This document shows, piece after piece, positions 1 through 9,869 of a stretch of 64,000 bases of DNA. The first letter of the stretch is position 1. Each line of letters opens with the position of its first letter. This stretch comes from Gymnopus androsaceus JB14 (taxonomy: Eukaryota; Basidiomycota; Agaricomycetes; Agaricales; Omphalotaceae): the NCBI GenBank assembly GCA_009733575.1, contig ML769386.1:186001-250000 (forward strand), given 5' to 3'. The translations under genes and the position numbers were made by a program. The notes below the pieces were generated by a model. The model searched no databases. It was not told the origin of the DNA and was given only the letters and a program-made list of their open reading frames with translations.

Positions 1-155
1 GACGCAGGCCAATGCGCCAGATATAAGGAGGGATATCTAGCCTCGAAGCTTTAAGGATGTTCGTATCCTGAGTCATCGGATAGAACTTGAAGGTTGTAAA
101 GCCAGAGGTTCGGAGCCAGCAAATTTGATATGATACTTGCATCACAGATTGAAAA
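1..155 (-). pseudogene. 3' end remnant of an F-box-type gene (repeat copy)
   Basis: This stretch is a diverged copy of the sequence at about 6124-6340, which forms the 3' part of the F-box-like ORF at 6205-6690. Shared blocks include the ATATAAGGAG word, the TCCTGAGTCATCGG word and the TTGATATG..ACTTGCATCA block. Similarity stops near position 155, where unrelated sequence begins, so only the tail of the gene is present. It has no open frame worth calling. Confidence 0.4.
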
Positions 156-300
156 CATCGGTTTTTGCTGATCGAGCCGACTATTAGATGGTGAAAGGAC
201 GAAAGGAAGAGCAACTCACGATCGTGGATCGTGAAATTTAATTTCAAGGCGCGTGACGAAATGATCACTTGTCTCGTCTTTTCATGTCCAACTAATGGCG

Positions 301-760
301 GCAATGATCTTCAACGACCGCTTTCTCCGCCTCCACATACAACACCCTCACTAGATCGGCATTCTTGATTAACTGGGCTTTCAAAATATCTGATAGCCTC
401 CCGCTTTCTCAGCATTCAAGCCGCCCAGAGAATTAACTCAGTCGATGAACCATGTTGCTTGGAATTTCGATGGAAAGCAACTGACAAGATCACATTAGAG
501 AAGTACGTGTGTGTACTACTTCATTTCGCTACAGATTATCTCTAATGACTCGATGACAAAATGGAGCCTCGTTCTGCTCACTGGCGGTCACAGCGACGAC
601 ATCGCTTGAAGCTGCAACAACCGCGCATTCAAGCAACTTCGTATACGCTCCGCTACTTCCGTCAGTGGCCCACAAACTCTTACCTCCGGTTCATTCGACC
701 TCACCGGTTCATTAGACCTCAATCCCAATCTTCCGCCAGTTTTCTCTCTTCCTGTCACAC
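301..760. repeat. Segmental repeat, copy 1 (second copy at 4921-5400)
   Basis: This block is repeated at about 4921-5400. Matching parts include the CCTCCACATACAAC word, the GGCATTCTTGATT word, a shared stretch at 541-600, and a longer run around 650-700 (GTGGCCCACAAACTCTTACC). The copy here keeps its CpG dinucleotides, while the later copy has TpG or CpA at many of the same places. A weak common frame encodes a peptide containing PSVAHKLLP in both copies, so this may be part of an old coding element. I do not recognise the family. Confidence 0.55.
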
Positions 761-1741
761 CTCCTAACGTTCGTGCTGCTCGTCTTGCCAAGCACAAGAA
801 GAGCTACTCCATTCCTGCTGGAATGTTCTTTTTTGGTCTTGTGGATGATATGAACGAGATTGATGCACTCACCGCAGGTGCTTTGCATCTTCTCGTTCCA
901 GGTCTTAAAGTCGGGGACGACATGAAGGTTCACAACTCTCTTCAGGCTTCTTGGCACCGACGCGCTAGGGCGTCAGTCAAGAAACGAGCACGAGCCGGAC
1001 TAGGGGAGAAGGAAAGATAGCTCGTCTCTTCAGGGCATTGAATGAGTTTGGTGGGGAGCACTCATCGCCGGAGATACATTCAACCCTGCTATGAATAGGG
1101 AAGGGGCTTCCAAGGCTAGGGAAACTCATGCCATCAAGACTTCTGCTCATAAACGAAATCACTTTAGTCTGCCTAGGTATGTTTGCTCTGAAATTTTGAG
1201 AGCGTTCGGAACTGAATGATTTTTCTAGTCTCGGTCTCGGAAAGGACGTTTTCTAGTCTTGGAGCTACTGGAGGCCGGCCGTGCTATTGAGAGCAAGCTT
1301 AGACAACACACTGCGCTTCCTGGTAAAGTGGAATTCCGCAGAAACACTCTTTTTGGCGCGGATTCCATTCCCAACGACTTGTTTAATCTGCGTGGTAATC
1401 CCGAAGAAACCGCGCGTTCTACTGTTCCGCATGGGTGGGTGATGTCGACTCGTTCTTTGGGTCTTCGTGCTAAACTTCCTCATGGCGTAGACACCGCCCG
1501 TTCCTCCATTGATGAACCATCCGCCGCCTCCACTGTCACTCTTTTGGAAGAATTTGTGAATGGACTACAATTCGGACCGCAAGCTGAGAGCACCCCTCGG
1601 CACATCGTAGCCCACAAGCAAATCTTTGAAGACATAGTCCCGCCATTTCGTCCAGCCATTACAGAATGTCGACCGCCGCTTCCAACCTCTTCACCAGCCA
1701 ATCGTCGCTCTAGCATTGTATATATATATCAAGCCTCCTAA
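721..1741 (+). pseudogene. Unidentified coding remnant, two open stretches
   Basis: Two open stretches on the plus strand look more protein-like than the surrounding frames. The first, 721-1020, contains PNVRAARLAKHKKSYSIPAG followed by MFFFGLVDDMNEIDALTAG and ends in a basic tail. The second, 1259-1741, begins around LEAGRAIESKLRQHTALPG. Between them the frame is closed, apart from a possible intron with GTATGT at about 1177 and TAG at about 1229. No single frame or clear splice solution joins the parts, so this is either a decayed gene or an element ORF. I recognise no domain. The upstream end belongs to the segmental repeat at 301-760, which suggests a mobile or duplicated origin. Confidence 0.3.
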
Positions 1742-1808
1742 TGTCCCTTGACGTCCACACTGAAAAGAATACCATTCTCACAGACTCGGAGGTAGCTCGA
1801 AGAAGAAG

Positions 1809-2029
1809 GGTGATTGAATTCAAACCTATTCCCGAGTTGATACCCATAATCCATGTACGAGTGATGTACGATTGGATTCAAAACCTTTTCCTTTTCCCAA
1901 GTCGACACCATAATCCATGTACGACTGATGTACCATTGAATCAAACCTTTCCTTTTCCCGAGTCGACACCATAATCTATGTACGATTGATGTACCACTGA
2001 ATCAAACATTTCCTTTTCCCGAGTCGACG
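1809..2029. repeat. Minisatellite-like tandem repeat, 61-65 bp unit, about 3.5 copies
   Basis: Successive units start at about 1831, 1896, 1957 and 2018. Each reads CCCGAGTCGACACCATAATC, then CATGTACGA, a TGATGTAC block, ATTGAATCAAACC and a TTTCCTTTT stretch. A partial unit precedes the first full one at about 1809. Units differ by a few substitutions and one 4 bp length change. I see no gene here. This is a short minisatellite and not a CRISPR array, because no unique spacers separate the repeats. Confidence 0.8.
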
Positions 2030-2178
2030 ATTCGCTTATAGACTTCGAATGACTTACCTTTATAGTCGAAATATATTCTTGTACAATACATAAAGCCATC
2101 GCTCTTGGGGTACCCGTCCCGAGACGTTGGTTGGAGCTCCGGCTCTGTCTGGGACGGAACGTCCACGGGCGGGTACGC

Positions 2179-2477
2179 GGGGCCAAGCCCCAGCCAAACC
2201 TCGTCGATTCGTTTGGCGACTTATCTCGGAATAAGATAAGCAGGCGTGAGAGTCGGCATCACGCCGATAGGCGCTTATCTCTCTCATTCCCGACTCTCAC
2301 TGTTGTCCGTCGTATCGACATCCTCGACATATCTCTCGTCCCCCACCCTCCCATCCCTGGACTCGAGAGTTCAACCAGCGTCCATTCAGACGTTCCGGCC
2401 TTGTTTACCCGCACTGATAAACTGTGAGCATTTGCCCACCCACGGGGGCCAAGCCCTAGCCAAACCTCGTCGATTCG
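2179..2477. repeat. GC-rich repeat pair with internal hairpin, possible retroelement remnant
   Basis: A 33 bp sequence at 2179-2211 containing GGGGCCAAGCCC and CAAACCTCGTCGATTCG recurs at 2445-2477 with one visible mismatch. Between them lies an 11 bp inverted repeat, GTGAGAGTCGG at 2246-2256 and CCGACTCTCAC at 2290-2300. The base composition and CpG content differ sharply from the CpG-poor DNA that follows. This could be the remains of a long terminal repeat or a MITE. I find no reverse transcriptase or integrase coding sequence nearby, so the element type stays open. Confidence 0.4.
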
Positions 2478-2709
2478 GATGATATCTGACTTAGTATTAT
2501 AGACTATAGCCCTCTTATCTTATCCCCAAAACCCCCCTCCAATCAACCAACTGGGTTGGTCCATCATGTGAGCATATCAACAGACCTTACATCAGGGCGC
2601 CTACTAACTTGTTCTGTTCTTCATCCTCTTCCGAATTGAATCGGAATCCTAACCTGCATATAACCTAACCTACCCAAAGGCTTCGGGGATCACAGCTACC
2701 CAATCTGTC

Positions 2710-4680
2710 ATGAGCACCCAGTGGCATCAGAATCCGCCTATTTCTTATGCAGGCTATTTCAGCCAGCAGCGACCTGCGCCGCCCCTAGATAGATGTAAGA
2801 GTGTTACGCTTAGCCAGCAAACCAACTCTATCCAGGGGGACATCACTCAACAAGTCACTTTCCTGGACACCAGTACACTCTCTCACAAGCTCTCTGATAC
2901 TGCCACATTGGACATCCAATTTGTGGAACAGGTTCTATGATCTTCTTCTGGACCCATCATATCAATGAGGGACCAATCCTATTGGCAATGGGTAACATGT
3001 CCCATAGGAGTGGAAGCTAGTGCAGTTTGTGAGCAGGACTACTATTCCTGGCTCAATTGGGTTATTTTCAGACCAGCAGTACATGCAGTTGCTGCTATCC
3101 GTGACCAGCTGTACACTGCCGCTGCTATGACTGTTCCGCCAAACATTGATGGTGTTACTGAAACTCAGTTGGTCAACGAGACAGCTCCGCAAGGTTCACA
3201 GATATACTTGGCAAAGTAGGCAAAAAACCATTTATGCCACATGAAATTAAAAGGAGCCATGTACTAGTATCAAAAGTTGAGTTGAAGAGTGATGCAAAAG
3301 TACTTCAGGAGCTTGTGAAGCTGGCTAAGAAAGGGGAAGGATTTTTATTTTGAGAGAGTGGGGCTAATGTCTTGAAGGATAAGGCTCAAAGGCTGATATG
3401 TCAAGTGAGTGCTTTTGCTTAGCATGGACTCTCTTTTAACCCCTATCCTTGTAGTGTATTGATGAACTCATCCACTACAAAGTCACACACATTGTCCTTT
3501 CTACAGAGGAGGAATATGTGCTCCTACACCTCTCATCTGATAACCAAGAGTTCTATGTTAGTCCAGTCTACTCCATCAATCATTCTTCCACTCAGGGGAG
3601 GGATATGGCTGAACTTGTTCTGTTTTATACACATGCACTGTTTAACATGTGTGAGCCCTATCAACCTCTTCACTCCATTCCAACATATCTTGTCACTCTC
3701 CCCTCCTTTCCAAGGATATTTGAGACCTGGGAAGGTCTTTTTTGCCAGGGTGATCTGGCACACTGAGGAAAGCTCTCTGTTCCACCAGGGATATCAAAGG
3801 GAGTCCCCTGGCCACTATCAATGAAGTTTCAAGGCCATAGTGGTATGGGATATAATGACATTGTGGTCACCTTTGGTTGGCTTCTTTTTTGGCCTTTCAA
3901 AACACAAGCTGTTGCAAAAGCAGTACATAGCTTGGAGGGATCAGAGCAGCTTCATCATGAGTATGATGTTTACCAGTGCTTATATTCCCTGCAAGGTGTT
4001 GGAATCCCTATTCTGTACGGACTTTACCACAACAATACGGATGGAAGTTGTGTTTTGATTCTGAGCAATGCTGGTGTTGGGTTGAGTGACTTTTCAATTT
4101 TGTCTCTCAAAGATAGGTGGGTTATTTAGAAGCTATTTGTGATTAGCATACTGATCTATTCAACAGAAAGACTCTAATGTCACATTGATTTGTATACACC
4201 AGAAAGGAGTTCAGCACAATGATCTTGAGCCTTGGAATGTAGTCATCTCCAAATCTTCTGGGCCAATCATTATTGACTTTGATCATGCTATTCTTGGCCA
4301 TTCCTGTGTGGGATCTGCATGCATGGAGCTTGTTGAAACAGCGCAACAACTGGAATTAAATATTGGTGAGTAGCATCAAGCATCCAGCAAAGTTTGGGAA
4401 GTCTTGTATTAATATTATATTCTAACAGAAACAGAGTGGGCAGTATATATGTTGCATGAGAGAAGAAGGTCTTGGGACAATCTTGTGCAGTATTCAGTTT
4501 GCTTTGCTATTACTGCCTGGATCTTTGCTGGGTTGATCTATGGCAGGGGTTAACCTTTACTATATCAAGAATGGAGGATTTGACATTTCTGATTGTGCAG
4601 ACTGATAGAGGAATGTACATACTGGGAAGAAATAATATTGTTTAAGGGTTCTCTTGCTATGCATAGAACAGTGCTGACAA
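2710..4680 (+). pseudogene. FunK1-like protein kinase pseudogene
   Basis: The clearest piece is at 4185-4373, which encodes GVQHNDLEPWNVV followed by IIIDFDHA. This is a kinase catalytic loop (HxDxxxxN) and a DFD metal-binding motif in place of DFG. Just upstream, 3821-4117 encodes an N-lobe-like segment ending AVAKAVHSLEGSEQLHHEYD and ILYGLYHNN; an intron at about 4117-4166 (GT..AG) joins the two. Earlier exons at 2710-2940, about 2965-3400 and 3458-3660 read in compatible frames. A TGA at about 3352 (after KGEGFLF) interrupts the exon that ends near 3400. The arrangement fits the expanded agaricomycete kinase families with DLEPWNV-type loops. Because of the stop, and because the whole region is CpG-depleted, I treat it as inactivated. 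The 3' limit is uncertain. Confidence 0.6.
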
Positions 4681-4692
4681 CAAAAAATCATC

Positions 4693-4907
4693 AAAGTGCA
4701 CATATCCTTAACAAAACATCTGATCCTGAGCAGTCTTTACTGTCTCAGGACATCTGTTCCTCAGTAAGGACATCCAATAGGGTGGGGATTTGATTCCTCT
4801 ATGGTGCATGACTCCTGCTACATAGCCAGTTACTCAGGACCATTGTGAACAATGTGGCTGAGGAACAGATGTCCTGAGACAGTAAAGTGCACATATCCTT
4901 AACAAAA
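4693..4907. mobile_element. MITE-like element with 30 bp terminal inverted repeats and 24 bp flanking direct repeats
   Basis: A perfect 30 bp inverted repeat lies at 4735-4764 and 4858-4887; the left arm begins CTTTACTGTCTCAGGACATC. If the ends are set at CTGTCTCAGG, a TA sits directly outside each arm, as expected for Tc1/mariner-type target sites. The inner part has no ORF. A 24 bp sequence ending TGCACATATCCTTAACAAAA occurs at 4693-4716 and again at 4884-4907, in direct orientation, overlapping the outer edge of the right arm by 4 bp. The whole unit is about 215 bp. Confidence 0.6.
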
Positions 4908-4920
4908 GTCTTCCCTTGCA

Positions 4921-5400
4921 AGATGGCTCTGTCATCCCCAGCCTTCTCTGCCTCCACATACAACATTTGCTGCTAGAGGTGTACATGTGTAATTGAAACT
5001 CTCGCCAGATTGGCATTCTTGATTCTTGATTAATTGCACCCTCAAAGCATCTACTTTCTCTGCATTCAAGCCCAGAGATTATCGAATACCAGGTACCTAG
5101 GCAATAAATCATGTTGCCTGGAATTGCAATGGAAAGAAGCTTACTGGCAACTGCTATTGCATTGACAAGATCATAAGAGTTTGGATACTAGAAAAGTGTG
5201 TGTGTACTACTTAATTGGTATCATCTCTAATAAGTTTATGGTACAGATGGTACTGAGCTCGCTGGCAGTCACATCAACAACATTGCCTGAAGCTGCAACA
5301 ACTGTGCATCCCAACATCTCCGTATACGCTCTGTTACTTCCATCAGTGGCCCACAAACTCTTACCTCTGGTTCATTCGACCTCAGTCCCAGTCCTTTGTT
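4921..5400. repeat. Segmental repeat, copy 2 (CpG-poor)
   Basis: This is the diverged second copy of 301-760 in the same orientation. Several differences are CpG in the first copy against TpG or CpA here, for example GCTCCGCT against GCTCTGTT, TTCCGTCAG against TTCCATCAG and CCTCCGGTTC against CCTCTGGTTC. The longest ORF across it (5181-5561) contains the shared PSVAHKLLP peptide but resembles no known protein. I regard it as repeat DNA and not as a gene. Confidence 0.55.
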
Positions 5401-5561
5401 GGAAGCTGTCATGCCAGCTGGTGTCCACTGCTCCTCTTATATATATTTTGTATCTTTCGTGTTCAGTCCTTGCTCTGCAGTGCTATGCGTGGTTTCATGT
5501 CGTTCACGTTCAAGTTTTAATATTTCACCCATATGAAATCAATAAATTCAGTGAATGGTAG

Positions 5562-6204
5562 CGGACCTTCGAACAGCGTCAACGATGGACCTTAACGTCC
5601 GCTCTGCTTGCCCTGTATAGAGAAAAATAAGTAAAGAATTTATTGAGCGACGCCCAAGGCCCTGAGCTCACCTGAGCGTCCTGCGAAACGACCCCACAAT
5701 GGATACGGTCTTTTTCGCTTACGGACCGGGCGAGTCGACATACGCGTTAGCGTCAATCGTACATTGAGGTCAATCAAAAGTATCGGGTAAAGAGGGAAGG
5801 TAGGAGCTGGGTAACGAGAGAGAGAGAGTTCGTAAGAAAACGGAACCATACTTTGGAAGAATTAGTTAGTATATCGATAAGTGTGAGATTCAAAAATTTC
5901 AGAACAGCTCACTTTCAAGATATCAAATACATATCTAGCTAGGTGACCAGCTCGCTATGACGCTAACGAGGTTTCTAACTTCCGTGAGCCTTTTCAAGAA
6001 GCCGTTTTGGGTTGAATATAGTCCTACTCTCAATCACCCAGAACCTAAAGGAGCATAACCGACCATATCTTCGACGAATTGACACGCTGTCATTTGAATG
6101 GCCTCGTCCAATTTCTATTTATGAGACGCGTTGCGCGAGATATAAGGAGAGACGAGATTGTCTCGAAAACTTTAAAGAAAGTTCACATCCTGAGTCATCG
6201 GCTA
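5562..6204. other. Intergenic, no gene seen
   Basis: I see no convincing coding sequence. CpG returns to normal frequency near 5560, marking the edge of the depleted block. From about 6124 the sequence begins to resemble positions 1-155, which is the 3' flank and end of the F-box-like gene on the minus strand. Confidence 0.5.
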
Positions 6205-6690
6205 GACGTTTAGGAAATTGCATGAAGCTTGAAGCTCGTAGACCAAGGCAACAAAAGTGCGACTTCGATCTAGGTTCTCCTTGAAGCTGAGGTTTGGAGT
6301 CAGGAAACTTGATATGTTACTTGCATCAGAGACCGAAGTTGGTGTGTATGAAAGGCATAATGTCGGCCAGACGCGGGGGATGGCCTGAGCCGCAGCTATT
6401 CTCCAAGCCACATACGCTCTGGAGAACATAGACGGGTAGCGAAAGATGACATAGGTATCATCGTCAAAGAAGCCATAGTCAGGAAGGCATGTCAATTCGA
6501 AGGATCTCAGGCGGCATTCGATGAATGGGCGACAGTACGTTTCGTAGCGTTGCATCAACTCGGAGATCTGAGCGTCAAGATTCTCTAGCTGAGCTTCTGC
6601 CTCCGATATTCGGGTTTTAAGGAGTGATATGTCGTTTGGTTCCGGCCAAATAGGCTGTTCGATGCGAGATTGTGAAAGATATTGGGCCAT
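6205..6690 (-). CDS. Truncated F-box-like protein
   Basis: This single ORF of 162 residues begins with a short lead and a coiled coil of about 35 residues (LLKTRISEAEAQLENLDAQI). A degenerate F-box-like region follows, and the RVWPTLCL element matches the end of agaric F-box domains. Full-length members of these families run to 400-600 residues with a leucine-rich or beta-rich C-terminus. Here the frame stops soon after the F-box, so the gene is probably a truncated paralogue. A partial copy of its 3' end lies at 1-155. If expressed it could still bind Skp1, but the ELPPE-type core is poorly kept (ECRLRSFELTCLPDYG). The stop codon adjoins or lies just below the given lower limit. Confidence 0.45.
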
Positions 6691-8078
6691 TGCAATTGGC
6701 GTTGTATAAGAAATATGGATAGAAGGAGACAGAGAACAAGGCTAAATTGCGGTACTGTGGTGGTGAAAACTCCTCTTAATTGAATGAATTACGACTAGGT
6801 TCAAATAGCACTGTGACTTGGGAATGAAAAAATCAATCGCGAGCCAAAATCTGGATTCAGGAAAGATGGCATACCACTGAGTAAGCGCTAAAGCGGTTCA
6901 AGCTTCAATATTAATTCATGATCAATCGTTGTCGATATTCAAGCTCAAGCTTCAAGCGTCGATATAAAATGGTGGAGAAACAAAGAAAAAGCTTAAGCGC
7001 CTACAATCATTAGGCGCCGCGCTTCGAATCATACCATCGAAACGGCCTCATGATTATTGGCTCTCATCGAGGTTGACGAGAACTGTCCTTCTCAAGTCAA
7101 AGTTCAGACTAGTACTAACGGGTACATCCAAAAGTAAAAGAGATTTCTTCGATAACCCGAGGTTGTTGCTCTAATCTCTTTTCCTTGGCTTGTAGCGGAC
7201 TCGAGACTATCACTGGTGGACAGCTGATATTGTAGGCAAGCCGCTCCATCTCCTAATATATAAGTGAATTTGTGGAAAAGCCTTCATTTTGCCATTACTT
7301 CGGCAGGATTGACTGGGCCCCGCGTACTGGTACCATACCAATTTCGACAAGGTTGGCTGCATGCACGAACTTCGGTGGCTAAATGATATCAGACATGACG
7401 ATAAATTTTCGACTGGGCTCGAGGCGATCAACGCGCACGCGTAACCTTTTCTAGTTTCACCTCATGAACCCAGCCCGCCTCATACCCCTGGTTCCTTCAT
7501 CCCTTCCGATCTCTTCCTTCCTGCAACCAACGTACTAGAGATTGTTCTCAGAGACTCGATTCCAACAATTCGTCGTCCTACGTTCATCCTGAAAGGAAGC
7601 AAGGAATGAGGGAAAACAATATGGGAGGCTTGTGACGGAACTCGAGGAGGGGAGCCTAGCCTGTAAAGAAGCACGAGGAGGTTAGTTCTTGGCACTGCGA
7701 AGAGCGCACTCCTATATGCGTCATGACCCAACTACAGCCAACTACTCTTTGCAAAACACATGTCTCCCGTCAACCCTCGAGCCTTTTGAACACAAAGAGG
7801 ATAATCAACAGTATTAATCGGGCGTTTCTCTGAATTTCTGCGGTCGCCGGCATCAGAAAATCAGCGATAAGTGCCCGATTTTGACATTCCCGTAAGCGCC
7901 CTCTCCAGCGATTGCAGTACCCCCTGCGCTGGTAAGCTCCGGTAAGCTCTATCACAGACTGGCCGCACTAGACACGTTTTGCTGATGAATAATGAGGTAT
8001 GTTGCTCGAGCTGGAACCATATAAATAGTAGCCCCACTTTATCCTTGCACTCTATATTCAGCTCTATACTCTACAAGG
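6691..8078. other. Intergenic, no gene recognised
   Basis: About 1.4 kb without a convincing gene. Short ORFs exist on the minus strand (for example 7210-7431 and 7480-7731) but have no domain, coiled coil or signal peptide. Around 6885-6960 a purine/pyrimidine word family based on AAGCTTCAAGCG and TCAAGCTCAAGC recurs. Similar AAGCGC/CAAGCTC words occur at about 26440, 28575 and 42545, so this may be the trace of a dispersed repeat. The last 60 bp hold the promoter of the esterase gene. Confidence 0.4.
8020..8027 (+). promoter_or_regulatory. TATA box of the GDSL esterase gene
   Basis: TATAAATA lies 52 bp upstream of the chosen ATG at 8079, a normal spacing for a fungal secreted-protein gene with a short leader. 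Confidence 0.5.
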
Positions 8079-9474
8079 ATGACCCGCTTTGCCACTACTT
8101 TATCGGTTATCGCTCATCTCTGGACAATCTCAGCTCCTGCTGCGAGAGCTTCCTCGACTGGTTTGCTCACTTCCAGACAAACGACATCAGCCCAAGTCCA
8201 TTTGGCCGTTACTCCAAACTGCGGGAATTTCTCCGGATCCCCTGCAGATGTCAATCAGGGTCTTAAGCCTTTAAGCAGTTACGCCACGATCGTGGCGTTT
8301 GGTGTAAGTAGTGCATATAAATCGCTTTGACCTGCCATAATTCAATATTGATTTTTTGGTTGCTGTTTATAGGATTCCTACACCTCTGGAGGTACATTCA
8401 ACGGCTCTGCACTTGCGCCAGCTGTTTTATCCCCCCCGAACCCCAACGCTGGTGGCCGGATAACGAACGGACCACTCTGGGTGGAGAATTTGGCTTCCGC
8501 AGCAGATGCGACGCTGCAGGATTGGTCTGTGAGCTATCTTTTTTTCTTCATGGGTCCAGACACTAACACTTTTGTCGTGTCATAAGGTAAACGGGTCCGT
8601 TGTGGACTCCAACCTGTATTCTACAATTAGGTTTGAAGGACAACCGGATTACTTGACGCAAGGTAGAGTTTCGGCCTCCAGCCTTAGTCGTGGTCGTAGA
8701 GTTAACATTACTTCCGAACAGTGGAAACTTACATTGGAGCCAATCCTTCGGTAAAAAATGTAGATGATATCTTGTATATCATCTTCATGGGCATGGGGTA
8801 AGCTTTCAATTGTGGTATACATCCGTCCGTATGGTTGATCGATATCGTGTAGAGATTATGATTTGAGAAATGGCAAGTCATAACGCTGGTGTACGCTTCA
8901 AGCTGTTCTCATTCCTCCGAAACAGAAATATTCGGTGGGCCAGAAGCTCTCGCTACTACCGTTGTATCCGACATCATCTTTGGCATTCTGGAGCTTAACT
9001 CCAATCCCACTTTTGCCAAAAACTTCCTCATCGTAGACAACTACGGTCGTGGAACGCAATCCGCCGAAGGGGAGGCGTACAAGGAGGCGCTATTCAGCGC
9101 ATTGTATGCGCTTTCTAAAGAAGGGCTAAATATAGGTTTCGTTGACTTTAAGACGGTTTGGGATGGAGTGTTGAATGGTAGTCCGGGGTAAGCTCTCAAC
9201 CCAGTCGCTGAATCGAGAGGATTGATACTGAGTAAATTTTAGATACCAGGAGTTTGGGTATTCCGATGATGGTGCATGTCTCTCGAGTGATTTGACGATG
9301 GATGGAGAATGTGATGCCCCCGACACTACATTCTACTGGGTTCCTGGGTGAGTAACAAGGTTTTATCAAGTCGGCCTATTCCTTAATATCCTCTTTCATA
9401 GAACTCCATCCGCAGCTACACACTCCATCATGGCTGAGTATGTGGAGGAGGTATTGACCCAATGTGTGGCATGA
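8079..9474 (+). CDS. Secreted GDSL/SGNH carbohydrate esterase, CE16-like
   Basis: Proposed join: 8079-8303, 8373-8528, 8587-8662, 8722-8797, 8853-8872, 8926-9187, 9243-9347, 9402-9474, giving 330 residues in one continuous frame. The start gives a hydrophobic leader ending near APAARA, consistent with a signal peptide. SGNH block I is intact (VAFGDSYTSGG), followed by NGPLWVENLA, typical of CE16 acetylesterases, and by VNGSVVDSNLY as block II. Later blocks are altered: the expected GxND oxyanion motif reads MGMGDYDL, and the expected GHPS histidine block near the C-terminus reads VPGTPSATTHSIMAEYV. The intron at 8873-8925 uses a GC donor (GCAAGT). Family members remove acetyl groups from hemicellulose oligomers outside the cell. 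Whether this one is active depends on the altered blocks. Confidence 0.8.
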
Positions 9475-9869
9475 ATAGACAAATGTATAGATATACGTGT
9501 AGCAAGACGAGTAGCTCTAACAAGAAAGCGGCGAACTCCATGTTGGCATGCATGAGAGTTGCGGTAAGCAGTCTGTTCGCCTTCCGTCCGCTATTCCCGG
9601 GAGGAGATTTCGACGGATTTTCAGTTTTAGAACAAGCTGAAAAGAGCAGTGCTTTCTGCAAGTTTCTTGTAGCATTAGTACTGCGGGCCACTGCGCACCC
9701 ATATTAGTTCAGAGCTCAGAGACTCACTGTCCCAATGAATCAATATCCGACCAAGGGTAAAACGGATAATTAAATTAAATGTGTGAATAAACTTAAAGTT
9801 TCAATGATGTGATGCCGAGATTTATCCACGTGGTGCACTTTTTCATCTTAACCCCCACAACCATTGCCA
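9475..9869. other. Intergenic, no gene seen
   Basis: Short spacer between the esterase and the F-box gene. Overlapping small ORFs on both strands have no recognisable features. AT-rich DNA at 9740-9810 probably holds the promoter of the following gene. Confidence 0.5.

Larger units (their letters stand above)
2540..5530. other. CpG-depleted block
   Basis: CpG is almost absent here although the sequence is not unusually AT-rich. By eye there is no CpG at all from about 3190 to 4017. TpG and CpA are abundant. The block covers the kinase-like pseudogene, the small inverted-repeat element and the second copy of the segmental repeat. The pattern is what cytosine methylation followed by deamination, or a RIP-like process, would leave in silenced duplicated DNA. 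Confidence 0.75.

Noticed and set aside
1809..2029. CRISPR array
   Set aside because: The repeats are contiguous without unique spacers and the genome is eukaryotic.
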